From: Chaetorhynchus papuensis
Lineage: Eukaryota > Chordata > Aves > Passeriformes > Rhipiduridae
Length of the DNA stretch: 64,000 nucleotides
Assembly (NCBI GenBank): GCA_013396525.1
Contig: VWYX01000013.1
Location: forward strand, 2,251,827 to 2,315,826
Direction of reading: 5' to 3'
Shown: piece by piece, positions 25,310 to 37,858 of the stretch
Numbering within the stretch: position 1 is the stretch's first letter
Layout of the letters: each line of letters opens with the position of its first letter
The notes under the pieces: model-generated
Database searches by the model: none
What the model saw: the letters and a program-made list of their open reading frames with translations, nothing else
What the model was told of the DNA's origin: nothing
Translations under genes and position numbers: made by a program

Positions 25310-25394
25310 AGTAATTGGTCTGGAAGCTCTCATGATTCAATCCAATCAAGGAGAGTGGTTATTTCTCACAATATGGATAAAGCACTGAAAGAAG
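25310..25394 (+). CDS. SNX25: SNX25 coding exon 2, includes an internal Met start
   Basis: This 85-base exon lies between AATTTCAG and AAG|GTGAGT and is read in phase 0 out to phase 1 (residues 150-177 and one base of 178). It is Ser-rich (SNWSGSSHDSIQSRR) and ends MDKALKE, which joins to V-F-D-Y of exon 3. From memory, the commonly listed 840-residue mammalian SNX25 begins at the matching Met (MDRVLRDVFDYSYRD). The ATG here is at 25373-25375 with A at -3 and G at +4, a strong context. An isoform starting here would lack the two hydrophobic helices of exon 1. Its length and phase fit both neighbours exactly. Confidence 0.88.
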
Positions 25395-26737
25395 GTGAGT
25401 TTCAGGTGCATTAGAGTCTGAATATCTCTTGTCCTTTTTAGCAAACCGTAACTGCACAATATTCCAAGACTTTACAATATGTCCCTGGTTTCTTCCATTA
25501 TACGAAATGGCAAGGTCTTCTCGAGAAATCAACTGTAGTAAGTAATGTGATGTTGTTTTTTGCAATTCAACTGATATCTTGTCGTTTTAATGGCTGTTTT
25601 TTTACAGAAATACATTGAAATACAGTCCTTAATACTTGTGCATAAAACAAAGGGGTAACACTTAAAATATTCTTGACTGGGTTTTCCTGAACTGAGAAAT
25701 CCTGTAGACTCTTGCATACAGTCTTCCCATTTAGTGCAATTCTTGCCATTAAAACTGAATCTAAAATCCACATTTGTATTTCTGGCTGATACAGTCTATC
25801 AGCCTTTTGTAAATATTTTATCTAATTTTGAATACTTTTTCCTTTAAGATTTCTTTGCAGCACTTTTTCCAATCTTTTTTGTAAATTGAAATTATCTATG
25901 AAAATTGTCATTGCATCAAACAGGTTGGTTGTCTTATGACAGCTTGGTATGTGTTATGTTTTTAAAGTTATTTTTATGAATAGCTATTAGCAGGATATAT
26001 AGCAAAAATATAAAATTAGAACACTTTACCTATCTATGTCATCTTTTCTGAAGGTGAACTATTACAACATATTCATAATTTATTCTTAGGAAGCATTTTG
26101 ATCTGGAATCAGTCAGATTAGGGGATTCTTGATAATGTGAAAAGGATAGTAGAGTCTAAACATTATGTGTAGAAACAAGCACAAAAAGCTATTTGCTGTG
26201 TTGTCTCATATGTGTGTTTTATTTTTTGGATAACCTGCCATGGAATTTGAAAAGCTTTGACATAATCACAGATTTTGAGGTAGTGAGGTTTTCTGGGGAC
26301 AGAAAACAGGTATTGTGGGATGTTGAGGGAAAGATAGTTGTGTTACCCTTCCCTCCTATTGTTTGCATGTAGGAGTAACTTGTTTCTGTAAAAATGTGGA
26401 AGCTGTCTTCATTTAAGGTGTTTATCCCACAGATCATTCAGCTGAATGCATGAGGCTATCCTTACTCAGTAAGGCTGAAAGAAAGTTACTAATACTTAAA
26501 TGATTCATTTTTCAGTGTTAAGTGCCTTATGCTGTGACAGCTCACATGCCTTCCAACTTTTTTTTTTTTTTTTTTTAGTAGCTTTTACCCTCCATTCTCA
26601 CACTGAATTTTGGAGAGCAAACTTGTCAGATTTTGTTTTGTTTCTTCCAGGCCTAAGTGATGAAGCCAACTTCTCTGTTTTGCAGTTTGACAAAGATAAA
26701 ACTGTACTTTTTGCTCTACCATACAAAGTGTTTTGGG

Positions 26738-26779
26738 TTTGAAATACTGAATGCAATCAGTTTGAAATACTGAATGCAA
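26738..26779 (+). repeat. 23-bp tandem duplication
   Basis: TTTGAAATACTGAATGCAA occurs at 26738 and again at 26761, identical over 19 bases, with TCAG between copies. It looks recent. Confidence 0.9.
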
Positions 26780-27210
26780 CCCCAAAAGCAATAGTTTATT
26801 TTTTATGAGCACAAAATGATCAGTCTCTATGAAAATAGACAGGACTTCTTGCCTGTGACACTTCTGAAATTTGTGGTTGTCCTGATGTGAATGGTTTTGT
26901 TTGGTTGGTGTTTTTTTCAAAAGTTTGTGGTTCAATAAAACTTTTACTAGTAATATAAAAAATACCATCTGTGTTTCCAATCTTGCACTGATTAGGAGTA
27001 AAGTATTTATAAATCCCAGGAATTTTTGACAAGTTTTTGCTGTCTAGATGTAACGTGCTACTCAAAAAAATGCTTTAGAAAGCCTTTTTCATTTAGCTAG
27101 GAGACGTTCAGTTGTCATGAGGTTTTAATCTTGGGGACCAGTTCAGACTCCTAGTGCCTCTTGAGGTTTAAGAGTAGGTGTTGTCAGATTATCACAGTCA
27201 ATAGAGTTTT

Positions 27211-27310
27211 GGGGTGTGGGGGTTTTTGTGCTTTTGGTTGGTTTTTTGTTTGTTTTGGTTTTGTTGTTCTTTTGTTTTGTGGGGTTTTTTTGTTTGTGTC
27301 TTTGTTTTAA
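27211..27310 (+). repeat. T/G low-complexity tract
   Basis: A run made almost only of G and T (units like GGTTTT, GTTTG). Similar tracts on the same strand lie at about 29089-29152, 29939-29978, 35156-35196, 40906-40956, 41386-41484, 56928-56995 and 57166-57211. Stop-free Phe/Val/Gly-rich frames through them are not genes. Confidence 0.85.
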
Positions 27311-30300
27311 CATATTTTACTTTACCTTAGAGATGCATGGATTATATTTTTGGGAAAACCAATGTCATCTGATTTCAGAAATGCTGTTGCTGGGTTTGAA
27401 GAGACAGCCCTTAGGTTGATTCTGATTTCTTCAGCTGTTTTTCATCATTGTGTAATTAAGTTAATTAGGTTTGCCTGGGTTTTACTCCTAGTTGCTAACT
27501 CCCTTGCACCCCTCCAGAACTGCCTGCTGACTGTTGGTCATGCCATACTTTTGCTGGTGTTATAGCCAGTCTGTGTGGACTTTTCTCTCTGAGTTTGGTG
27601 TGGCTCACCTGAGGTTCTGTGTCACTTCAAGATGCCACTTGGCTTTATTGCATTTTTCCTGATGTTCTCATCACAGTCTGTTAATGTAGTTGGAATGATA
27701 GATAGCAGTCATATCCTTGGTGTAACTGAAGGAATCATGCATGTTTCAAACATCAGTCTTACTTCAATAACTATTAGATGTTTAGATAGTTCTCCTGTGG
27801 TGGTCACTGGCTGACACTGGTTGCCTGTGCCTTGCACAGATTCTTGTCTTGCCACAGCCCATGTAATAAAATTGTTGGGAATCATCCTTATACAATGTGC
27901 CTCACACTAAACACCACCAAGAAGGAACCTCAGTGTATGTTGGTTTACGGCTCTGCCCTAAATGCCTTTGCTATTTTCCATTAGGAACAGAGTTCTGTAA
28001 CAGGTTGGTGCTTTAGAGTGCTGCTTCATTGTTAATTATAGCATACTTGCCTTAGCTCTAGGTACAAGGTGGGGGAAAGCTGTGAATTAGCCCTGCTATG
28101 GTGTGTTGTCTTTTATGAAATCTAAGTGTTCAAAATCAGAACAAGTGTAAGGTTATGAAGAGATTTTCATTGTTGAATATAACAGAAAGAACAGGCCTTT
28201 AGTTGTCAACCCGAAGTCTAAGTCTCCTTTTCAGCTGGTAGTACTTGAGTAACTAACACTGAAATATGCTTTTTTCAGTACTTTTCATGCTTTCTCTTGA
28301 TAGATTGATTTGATTTTAGTTTGACCTTCATTTTTCTTACACAAAGAAAAGATGAGCCACGTCTAGAAATACCCTTTAGTGCTACCTGTTGCTTGTCTGA
28401 ATTCCATCCACACACGGTGGTGTGGTGAGATGTCTCCTGAGAGAGGCTGTGCCCAGTTACCCTCGTGCTGCTTTGCACAGCGTGTACTGCTTGGGCTGAG
28501 GCTGCAGCTGTCAGTAGATTGATCTGCTGTGGGGGTAGCCGGTCTCCCAGGAATGGAATTTAATTTTCCATTTTTATTGCTCCAAATCCTGTGGTCTTTT
28601 TGTTATTCTTCACAGTCAGTCTTTGCCTCTACAGTTTTAGTAGTGCCAAGAAGAATGGTCTTCATATCACTTAGATGCTTTACTGGGTCATTTATGAGTA
28701 ACGAAAATAGTACAGGTCATAGCTCAAATCCCAGCAGAACCCTACTGGTGAAATCGCTCTGCTGTGAAAATTCACCTGTTTCTTAAATCTTAAAATATTT
28801 CATGCTAGAGAGTCAGCTCTTCTTTTGTAGTGTGTTATCTTCCCTTAACCCTGCCTTGAGGTGATCTTGTTGGAAATATTTTGGGAATTTAATTAGTTTC
28901 TTCTATGGATCAGATCTTGCCTGTCTGTGTTGGTCCCTTAGGATCTAACTCCATTAGGGATGTAAGGTTGTACTTCCCTTTACAGAAAGATTGGGAAAAA
29001 CTCTGTCTCATTTCCCAATTTAAGATGTACATGTTGACATTTAGAAAAAAAAAAATTTAGTAACTCCTGCTGCTTTCTATTTGAAAAACTGGGGTTGGTT
29101 TTTTTAGTTTTGTTTTTTTTGGTGGGGTGGGGTGTTTGTTCGTTTGCTTGTTTAGAAGACAGCTTTCAAAAAAATTTTTCTTGGTCCACAATATCAGCAA
29201 ACCAATTTGAATTTATGTTTTCTCTGCTATTGGGATTCTAACACTTGAAGCTAAGGACTCTAGGCAAAGGGTGCATGTGGAAAATTATTTGAACATAAAT
29301 TTGTCTGACTTTCTTATTTTACTACATTTCCTAGGTATTTTTACACTTTTGTTTCTCTATTGTTTATATGCTTTAATGGGTTTTTTCTGCATAAAAAAAA
29401 CAATAAAGACACAAATGCTGGGAAAATTTTAATAGAAATGAACCAAAGATTGGGGAATTGGGAGACTGTCAGGAATTCCTTTTGCACAGGGCCTGTCCAT
29501 CTATGCACAGTGATAACATCTAGCCTTCTAAACCTGGCAGTTTAATAGAATTTGAATATGCAAGTAAACCAAGAAATGCTAGTGGTTTTCCAAACACAAA
29601 CTTTAGAAGAGCACTGAAATCTTTGAACCACTATTGGTAGTCCACAGTCACTGAAGTGTTGGCATTTAGACATCATTTTGTCAGCCTTTTACACCATGGC
29701 CTAAGTAAAGGTTTAGTGGCCATGAGAATCTTCAGTAAAGATAATATTAAGCACAAAACCTCATCCTCTTAACTTGTACAGCTAAAACATAATGAAATCT
29801 AAAATATAAAAAGTGAATAATGACCTTCATCTCTTTCAATTTAAATATTTATGTCTTGGAAATTATAAAACCGAATATTCAGGGTATTTATTAGTAATTT
29901 TATTACCCTGTAATGTAGGGATTTAAATTTTTCATTCAGGTTTTTGTTATTGTTTTTGGTTGTTTGGGGTTTTTTTTTGTCTGAATTGGCTTTTGGCAGG
30001 GGGTAAAGGTAGTGGTTGTAAGAAGCAAGTAAGCATTTAGCATTTACTTCTCTGGAACTGTACTTCGCTGTGCTATAGTCTGTCATCTTTTTCTGTTAAT
30101 TTTTTATTGAAAGTATTTTTATAAAAGTATAGCTTATTATAACCCCATCGTGCATGTTAGATCTAGTGTTGTAGTAGCACAGAATTCTGGTAATGATTCC
30201 TGGCTTTTTGACGGTGGTTTCCTCACGCAGGATCCTAACACAATTCATATTAGCCTGGTATTTCTGTTTTACGGATTGCAGTGCTTGCTGCTCTAGAATA

Positions 30301-33300
30301 ACTCAAGCCAGTGTTGTAGCTATACCTTTTCTTCATTTGTTCATACAGTCACAGGAGAGTTTTGGATTTGACTATAACTTAATGTAGTGGTTCTGGCTTC
30401 TCCAGTGCTTTCAGGAAAGGACAGTTCTTGTTGAAACATGGAACTATGTGTCTGCATTGAATATGTCTTGCATAGAATATTTATGCTCTGGTTTTTAATA
30501 TTGTTTTGAGAAAAAGACTAGGCATTTAATCCTTGTTCTTCATATTTTTGTTATTTTTAATGTAGTTGGGTAATGAATCTTAGCAATATAAAAACTCTTC
30601 AGTGTGAAGCTCTGCAAATTGTAGATTTGAAGCCAGTCTGACCCACAGACCCTGGTGGTGCCACTGAATGAACGAGTGTGGAAGAAGGGATAGCAGTTAC
30701 TGTAGGACATGTGTAGGAGTAGGAACAAAGGAAGGGTCTAGAGGGGTGTCCTCACTAAACCTCCACAAGCTTCTGGCTTTCTACTCTCAACACTCTTCTA
30801 GTTTACAGCATTTAAAAAGAGTAGTTGAACAGGCTCAACTTCAATTTCACATGGGAATGGCATTTAATCACGTTATAGTAACTTGGGCCTTGGATCTTCT
30901 GAACTAATTTAGAAAACCCAGTAGAAGTTTCCACAGTTTTGTACCAAACTCATTGTGGTCACTGTATTTGTTTTGATCAGAAGAAATTTGTTTTATGTTT
31001 GTAGTGGATGAGTTAGTGATAGTAAGATTCTGTTCTGAATGTGTTTGCTTCTTTTTTTATTCCTTCCTTGTCTTCTGACTGTTGTTTTCAATGTTTTAGA
31101 GAACATGTAGTATAAAAATAATGAGAATAGATGCACAAGCAGATTTCTCCTCTGAAGGGAGCAAGCTGCTCTCTAGAAAATTGTTACATTTGTTTCCTGT
31201 ATTTTTTTAGAGTGCTGAAATGGCACCAGCTGCATCAATGGGCATGAAACTAAAGCAGCAGCTGTGCACCACGGCCAGGATGACACAAAGCAGTGTCTTA
31301 CCCAGTCTTAAACTGGCTGCTGTTAGTGTCTGTGGCTGGTGTCCTTTTTCAATTTTATTTATTTGTTTAAAAGCTGTCTCACTGCTCACTTGGAGTTTCA
31401 TCCTGGGCTCTAAAGAACCCTGAATTTTATAGAGAACAGCACTGCTGTGATGCAGGAAGGGCAACGAGGTTAAGAAGTGACAAAAAAACTACAGAAGACA
31501 TGTAAAGTAAGAGAGTTATAAAACACAGGTGCAGGAAAATATGGTTTAAAGCTGTGTAATCCCTTTAAGGTGTTGAAAGTATTTAACTGGCAGAGTTAAA
31601 CGCAGGTGAAATATTTCGTAATTGCGTGGTTGATTTTTGGTGATGATTGATCTTTTGTCTCCAGTTGGATATTGCCAATAGATTTTGTGGTTCTTTCACA
31701 TTGAATGTAACAGAATTCATGAGTGGCTAAAAGGAATCAATAAGAATGTATTATTTAGCATGCTGGAAGCTGAACTCATTTTGGCGTGGAGTTGCTTAAA
31801 AATAATTATAAATTAATGGTCATTAGGAATAGATTTTCTCTGAAAGAATATATCCTTAAGGGATCGGGATACGAGTTCTGCTCTTCTGCTTGTGCTTTGT
31901 AGAGTTCTGTTGAACAGACTTCTATAGGAGCCACCACTCCATACCATGGCTTGTCTTCTTGGGCAAGAGATGCTGAAGAAATAGCTACTTTGCACTCTTG
32001 CAAAGGATAGAGAGAGTGTCTGTAAGAAAATCTGAAAAAGTCACTATTTGCCAGTGATGCTGATTAAAAAATACCACAATGCAGTGTGTTGCAGGTGCAC
32101 TTGAGAAATTATTGGTATCTTACAGATTAGATAAAAGGGAAGAATCTCTGCTGTGATGAGCTTTCCACAGTGTTTCAGATCTTGCAACAGAGATTATTCC
32201 TCTGCTTGCTTATGAGAAGACCACTACTTTTTATAACTATTTTTATCACTGTAGTATTTGTGGGTGAGAGTTTTCAGTGAAATATTTCATCTGTTTTAGA
32301 AAAGTATTTTGGAAGTTCCTATCCTGCTATATGGCTCTGCAAACTTTTTTCTCTCCTGGATTAGAAAAAAAAAAAACAAACTTCAAACCTGTTATGTATT
32401 TGTTTACTGAAATGTGATTTTTTTTTTCTGAATTATTAATTAAAAAGTCTTGAAATGATTTAGCAAAAGGCTCTTAATGAATATCTTCCAGCATATTCAT
32501 TGAAGTGACTCAGTTTCTTTATAAACTTGAGGAAGCTAGTTTGTAAAACATTTGACTAGGAAACTTTTATAAATTTTAGCCATTTCTCTGGATATGTTTT
32601 TATCAAGGTGATGTTGGTTGAGGTTTGCTAGTTTTGCCTGTAAAGGCAAGTGAAAATATTTAAGACGTTGTCCTATTAATATGTTATTAGTTCCATGTTG
32701 CCAGTGCCAGGGAGATTTTCATAATTTAGTAAACTGCCAAGCAAACAACTTCTTTCAAAGTGGAAGGTAAGAAATAGTGGAGTCTTATGATTACTTTGCA
32801 CCATGGGTTTATGCTGACAAATGAGATGGACTTTTGATATGAAAGTTTGAAACCAGGATGTTTAGTAAAGAAGCTGCTCAAATTACCAGGCACATGACTT
32901 AATTCCCCCCTTTTTGTTATCCCTCTGGTAGATACAAATTGACTCTTACAGCCCCAGCTCTTCCCCCATCTCATTGCAACTGTTAAATAGTTCACATGTT
33001 CTCCCTGAACAACTCCTGCTCCCTCTTGGGCCTCCAGGGACTTTTGCTGGAGTGAAACATCAGTAAAACTGGTGACACACAAATGTCAAAAAGGAAAGTC
33101 AGAATGGTAGAAGACAGTGCTGCCGTGGGATTTGCAATTACAGTAATGTTGGTTATCTCCTGTCGCTATGGTTTGGAATGCCTTGTCATTTTTGAAGTTC
33201 ATGTGGTCTCGCTAATCCACTTGTTCTCTCTTAGCTCTTCTGATCCTATAATGTACTTTCTTTGGTGGTGTTCAGTGTTGTGTATGTCTTAGGAAATCCA

Positions 33301-33716
33301 AAAATCTTACCACCTTCCCCTTTTAGCCATGACTTTGGAATGGAGACTCTTCAGTTCCTATGTAAAGAAGGCTGGCTTCAGCCTGCAACATTTTAGACAC
33401 AGTCAGCTTATATGATAGTTCATATGACCAAAGCCACTTCTGAGAGACAGGTATTAGTCTGAGGTTTGTGTGTAGCTGGTAACCTAACTGTCTGAGCAAA
33501 TCCACTTAAAGGCTTTGCTTTGCAAAGTGACCTGCAGTAACCTGTTAGGTGCAGATTGCTGTAACTTTGCCAACCTTACTGTCTTTGGCAAGAAGGACAT
33601 GTGAAACCTATTACCCATTCAGTTTTTGAGAAGGGTGGAGGATTGCATTTTACCTATTTTGGTGTGCCTTGTCCTTTTGCAGTTTTTGCCATTTATTGTT
33701 TTGTTTCTCCTTTCAG

Positions 33717-33933
33717 TGTTTGACTACAGCTATAGAGATTACATCCTGTCCTGGTATGGGCAACTCAGCAGAGATGAGGGGCAGCTGTACCAGCTGCTAT
33801 CTGAAGACTTTTGGGAGATTGCCAAGCAGCTGCGACAGAGGCTGAGTCACATTGATGTAGTTAAAGTTGTCTGCAATGATGTAGTGAAAGCTTTACTCTC
33901 GCACTTCTGTGACCTTAAAGGAGCCAATGCCAG
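33717..33933 (+). CDS. SNX25: SNX25 coding exon 3: start of PXA domain
   Basis: This 217-base exon lies between TCCTTTCAG and CCAG|GTAAAA, with phase 1 in and phase 2 out (residues 178-250). It encodes the hallmark start of the SNX25 PXA domain, VFDYSYRDYILSWYG, then LSRDEGQLYQLL, an FWEIAKQLRQRL helix, HIDVVKVVCNDVVKALLSHF and CDLKGANAR. It agrees closely with mammalian SNX25 as I remember it, with only conservative changes. PXA is an all-helical membrane- and lipid-associated domain shared by SNX13, SNX14, SNX19 and SNX25. The upstream in-frame Leu/Phe-rich stretch from 33626 is intron. Confidence 0.96.
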
Positions 33934-35580
33934 GTAAAAAAATCCCTTGCATTTTGTTGGAATTTTCTGCTTCTCTCTTTATTTACAGATGTGCTAAATC
34001 AAAGTGATGAAGACTGTGTATGCTTTCATAGGAAACTGATAAAATAGTTCAAGGTTATTACCAGTTTTAGAAATCAAACAGGCTTCAGGACGTCTGTAAG
34101 GAAACACTTGGACTCCTTTTTCTGAGAGTTTGGATTCACTGCTGTTTCAGTTTAATCTGTGAATCCTTTGTTCACTGTAGGAGGTGGGCTGTGTGAGCAG
34201 TTCCTGCAAAGTGGTGTGAACATGCGAGGGAAAGAAGGGCTGCTGTCAGTGCAGTCAGCAGACAAGAAGATGGTTATTTGCACCTTTCCCAGAATAGAAC
34301 CAGGATTAATTCCATAGAGTTTTCCATTTATTCTAGCCCTGGGAGGCAAAGCCTTGTGATTTCTGTAGGTGGCCTGTCCTGCAGTAGCAAGATTTTTCTA
34401 CTGGAAAAATTGTTGGCTGTGTTTTCTTTCTGTGCTTAGGTTATCTTGCTAATTTCATCAATTTCCTCTTTGGCAAGGATCTCTTTGTCCACTTGAAAAG
34501 CCAGCTTTCCACTGAACAGTAGAGTTTCACCCAAATTGTGATTGCAAATGGGATCTCTTAGCCTATGCAGTTACCACATTTGAATTCACAATTTGTCTAA
34601 TTGTGCACAGAATTTGGTCTTATATCTGCACTTACCTGCATTTTAGTTATTCTAATTGGAATATGCTTTGGTCACTCAGATTTAGACTGCATATTTTACT
34701 CTGTGAAGTTGTTTTGCCTACAGTAAGATCCATGTATTTTTGACACCCCTTCAGGCAAAAAAGAACAATTGTGTTCTGTCAGTGACCAATCTGTTACCAT
34801 TGACACTTCTTTCTCTTCTGGATTAGAAGATATGGTTAATGTATTTGTGGTAGATCCTAGCTAATTTTTTTAGGTAAGCTACTGCATAGAAAAAATAAAG
34901 AGAAAATACACTAAAGGGTGGTTACATTCAAGAAAACAAGAAATTAAGGAGTATGTACTTTGCAGTAGATCCTGCAGTGGGTTCTACATATTACTTTCTG
35001 TTAGCTCTGGAATGAGGTAGGAATCTCTTGGTCAGGTAAAGCTCCTAAGTGTGCTCCTTAATTTTTAAGTATCATGCTTGCACTTGTCCTTTATCACAAC
35101 AAAGTGCTTGCTTTTGGAAAGAATTTCATTTGAACAGTTAAAGAATGAGGAAGTTGAATTTTTCTTTTTGTTATTTGTTTTTGGGGTTTTTTTAAGTCTA
35201 AATGTTTTTCTGTTTAAAGCTGGGGATGTAAGATCTAGAATTGCAGAATTGTTAAGTATTATTAATGCTGATTGTTGATGAGGTTTCTTATCTGCTGAGA
35301 ATCATGACTACTTCATCTGGTCTTTGTTGGATTGTTATTTCCACTATGTAGAACTAGAATAAATTCTCTCGGTTATTTTCCAGTTAACTTTTTCACTTGG
35401 AAGTAGTAAATGCACCTTAGCTCTGGATAAGACAGGCTGCATTAACATGGGAATGAAAAAAGTCCTATCAAGAACTAGGGTAACAGTGGGTTATAAAAAA
35501 AAAAGCAAACAAATCAAACAACAGCTCTAACTGAACAATTTATAGAGGCTGGGAGTGGACTCACTGACTTTTTTTTACAG

Positions 35581-35925
35581 ACTGCAAGGCTGTGAATTCA
35601 CAAGGAGAAAGGTCTGGTTTTAATGTGTTTGACAGATCAGCAACATGATGCTGCATGACACAAGTTCTAAAGCGCTGGAATATCTTCATGCTGCTCATCC
35701 AAACTTGCTGAGAAAGTCCGGGGAGCTCCCCAGACTTATAGACAAGTATGGAAATTGCACAGGGCTCACCATTCTTAGCAGATGGAGAGACAGCTTAAAT
35801 GCTATGTACAGGCTACTGCAAAGTCAGCAGAAAGGTGCCATTGTGCTCATATCATACGCTACAGATGGAGTATGTGCTGCTGAGTGATGTAAGCATGCAT
35901 GTAATAAACCTGAAAGCACAGCAAA
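35581..35925 (+). other. Unexplained open frame in an exon-like context
   Basis: A strong acceptor-like sequence (GACTTTTTTTTACAG at 35566-35580) precedes a block with an 80-codon ATG frame at 35645-35887 and an AATAAA near 35902. The frame has ordinary amino acid composition (KALEYLHAAHPNLLRKSGEL, then LTILSRWRDSLNAMYRLL), but I do not recognise it. Spliced from SNX25 exon 3 at 35581, the reading frame would stop after 13 codons (TAA), so the open frame would be untranslated in that transcript. It may be an old transposon or retrocopy remnant, an alternative terminal exon, or chance. Confidence 0.3.
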
Positions 35926-36108
35926 TATTCTGATAGGGTTTTCTATTTAAGAGAATTTGGAGTTATAACAGTAACTTGAGTTTTGTACAAATTGCCTACT
36001 GCTATAGAGTTTACTGTGCTAGAACCTGCTGACATTTTAAGCTACCGACTGAGAACTAAAAAGAATGTCACTTATAACTTGCAAGCCTTCAATTATTTTC
36101 TATATTGC

Positions 36109-36990
36109 TGTCCTGGTTTTCGAGTGGGAGAGAGTTAATTTTCTTCCTAGTAGCTGGTACAGTGCTGTATTTTGGATTTAGGTTGAGAATAATGTTTTTA
36201 ACGCTGTTGTTCTAGCTGTCCTAAGCAGTGTTATGCTAAGTCAAGGACTTCTCATACTGCCCTGCCAGTGAGGAGGATGAGAGGGTGGGCAGTACAAGAA
36301 GCTGGACAGTGACATAGCCAGGACAGCAGACCCCAGCTGGCCAACAGGATATTCCATACCACATAATGTCATGTTCAGTATATCAGCTAGGAGAAAAGCT
36401 GTCTGGGAGATGCTGCTTGGGAACTGGCTGGGCATCAGCCAGCAGATGTTGGGCATTTACATTGTGCATCACTTGTTTTATATATTCTAATTCTATTAAT
36501 ATTGATTTCCCTGCCTTTTCTGTTCTATTAAGCTCTTTGTCTCAAGTCATAGAATGGCTTGGGTTGGAAGAGACCTTAAAGGTCATCTAGTTCCAAACCC
36601 CTGCTGTGGGCAGGGACACCTTTCATTAGACCAGATTTCTCAGTGCCCCATCCAACCTGGCCTTGAATAGTTCCAGGGATGAGGCATCCACAACTTGTCT
36701 GGGGAACCTGTTCCAGTGCCTCACCATCCTCACTGGGAAGAATTTCTTCCTAATCTAAGCCTACTCTCTTGCAGTTTGAAACCTTGTCCTGTCGCTACAG
36801 GCTCTTGTAAAGGGTCTGTCTTCACCTTTCTCGTTGGCTCCTTTCAGGTACCTGAAGGCTGCAATTAGGTCACTCCAAAGTCAGGAGTTTTACTTTTTTT
36901 TCTGATTCTCTCACTCATCCCACTGTGGGGAGGACAAGGGGGTGAGTGAAAGTGTGTGTGGTGTTCAGCTGTCTACTTGGTTGAATCATG
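36109..36990 (+). mobile_element. ERV solo LTR interrupted by a CR1
   Basis: The element begins TGTCCTGGTTTTCGAG, then has the conserved GAGTTAATTTTCTTCCTAGT and AGCTGGTACAGTGCTGTATT, continuing to TTGGTTGAATCATG. A perfect 5-base direct repeat ATTGC flanks it (36104-36108 and 36991-36995), which fits integrase-made duplication of an ERVL-like element. The terminal CA is not intact at the right end. No internal viral genes are seen, so it is a solo LTR. The 36550-36875 part is a later CR1 insertion. Confidence 0.8.
36550..36875 (-). mobile_element. CR1 LINE 3' fragment nested in the LTR, antisense
   Basis: The left end reads TAGAATGGCTTGGGTTGGAA (continuing GAGACC), the reverse complement of the CR1 3' end. 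It continues through GGGCAGGGACACC and GAAGAATTTCTTCCTAATCT to AAGGCTGCAATTAGG. LTR sequence resumes directly afterwards (GGAGTTTTAC). CAAGTCA (36543-36549) and CAAAGTCA (36876-36883) flank it and may be a short target duplication. Confidence 0.92.
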
Positions 36991-37727
36991 ATTGCCACAG
37001 TTCAAACACAAAAAATTCATCTTCCTAAGGTAGGGAACGCAGATCTTCTTGATTTGCTTTGCTTTCTGTTAATGTTTTAAAGACAGTCATAAAATTAAAT
37101 TGGCATTCACATTTATTTCCCTCTGTGTCTCATAATGAATCCAGTTAGTTTTGGATGACAAATATAGTGGAACAGAGGCTGTAATTAGAGTGAGGTATCT
37201 TTCCTGTTGTGATACCTCTTGTAGCACTCCATCTCATTTCTGCCACTGAATTTATACTGCAACATGATGGCAAAGGGCATCTATGGTGTGGCAGCTTATG
37301 AAGTTTTAAACACCTCTAATACTTTCTCTGGAGGGGGTGCCACCTGAGCCACTTTGTCTTGGTTTCCCTATATGATAACAGATAATCCACTAACGTAGCA
37401 GAAAGGAACCATCCATGCCCAGGAGGACAGATGTTTTGTTTTTTCGGAGTTTGTGTGTTTTGTGACTCAGGTGCCTGTTGGACACACAAATTTCTTTTCT
37501 TACTGAGTAACTTCAGTCTGTGATTAACCAGGATGTCTGAGGGGATGAAAATAGGCTGAGACCCTTCAGAATGAGGAAGGGTGCTACAGTCCTTTCCTTT
37601 GCTCCTGCTTTCCCTCTGGCTTATCTTAACCATCTCAAAAATCCACTTAGTAATAAACAGCTCAAGGTAAATAGCCAGCAGAGGCCAGAGATGAAGAAAA
37701 GTGCTGGGAGACCATGTCTCCCTTCAA

Positions 37728-37858
37728 AGCATGGGTCAAGGCCAGGTTGGATGGGACTCCAAGCAACCTGATCTAGTGGAAGGTGTCCCTGCCTGTGGCA
37801 TTGGGTTGGAACTGGATGATCTTTAAGCCCAACCCAAACCATTCTATGATTCTGTGAT
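37728..37858 (+). mobile_element. CR1 LINE 3' end, sense
   Basis: AAGGCCAGGTTGGATGGGAC, then GGAACTGGATGATCTTTAAG and the terminal AACCATTCTATGATTCTGTG. A very short 5'-truncated copy; the left boundary is approximate. Confidence 0.9.

Larger units (their letters stand above)
25395..33716 (+). other. SNX25: SNX25 intron 2
   Basis: About 8.3 kb of T/G-rich sequence, ending TTTCTCCTTTCAG. It contains T/G low-complexity tracts at about 27211-27310, 29089-29152 and 29939-29978 and a 23-bp tandem duplication at 26738. No exon or gene is recognised. Confidence 0.8.
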
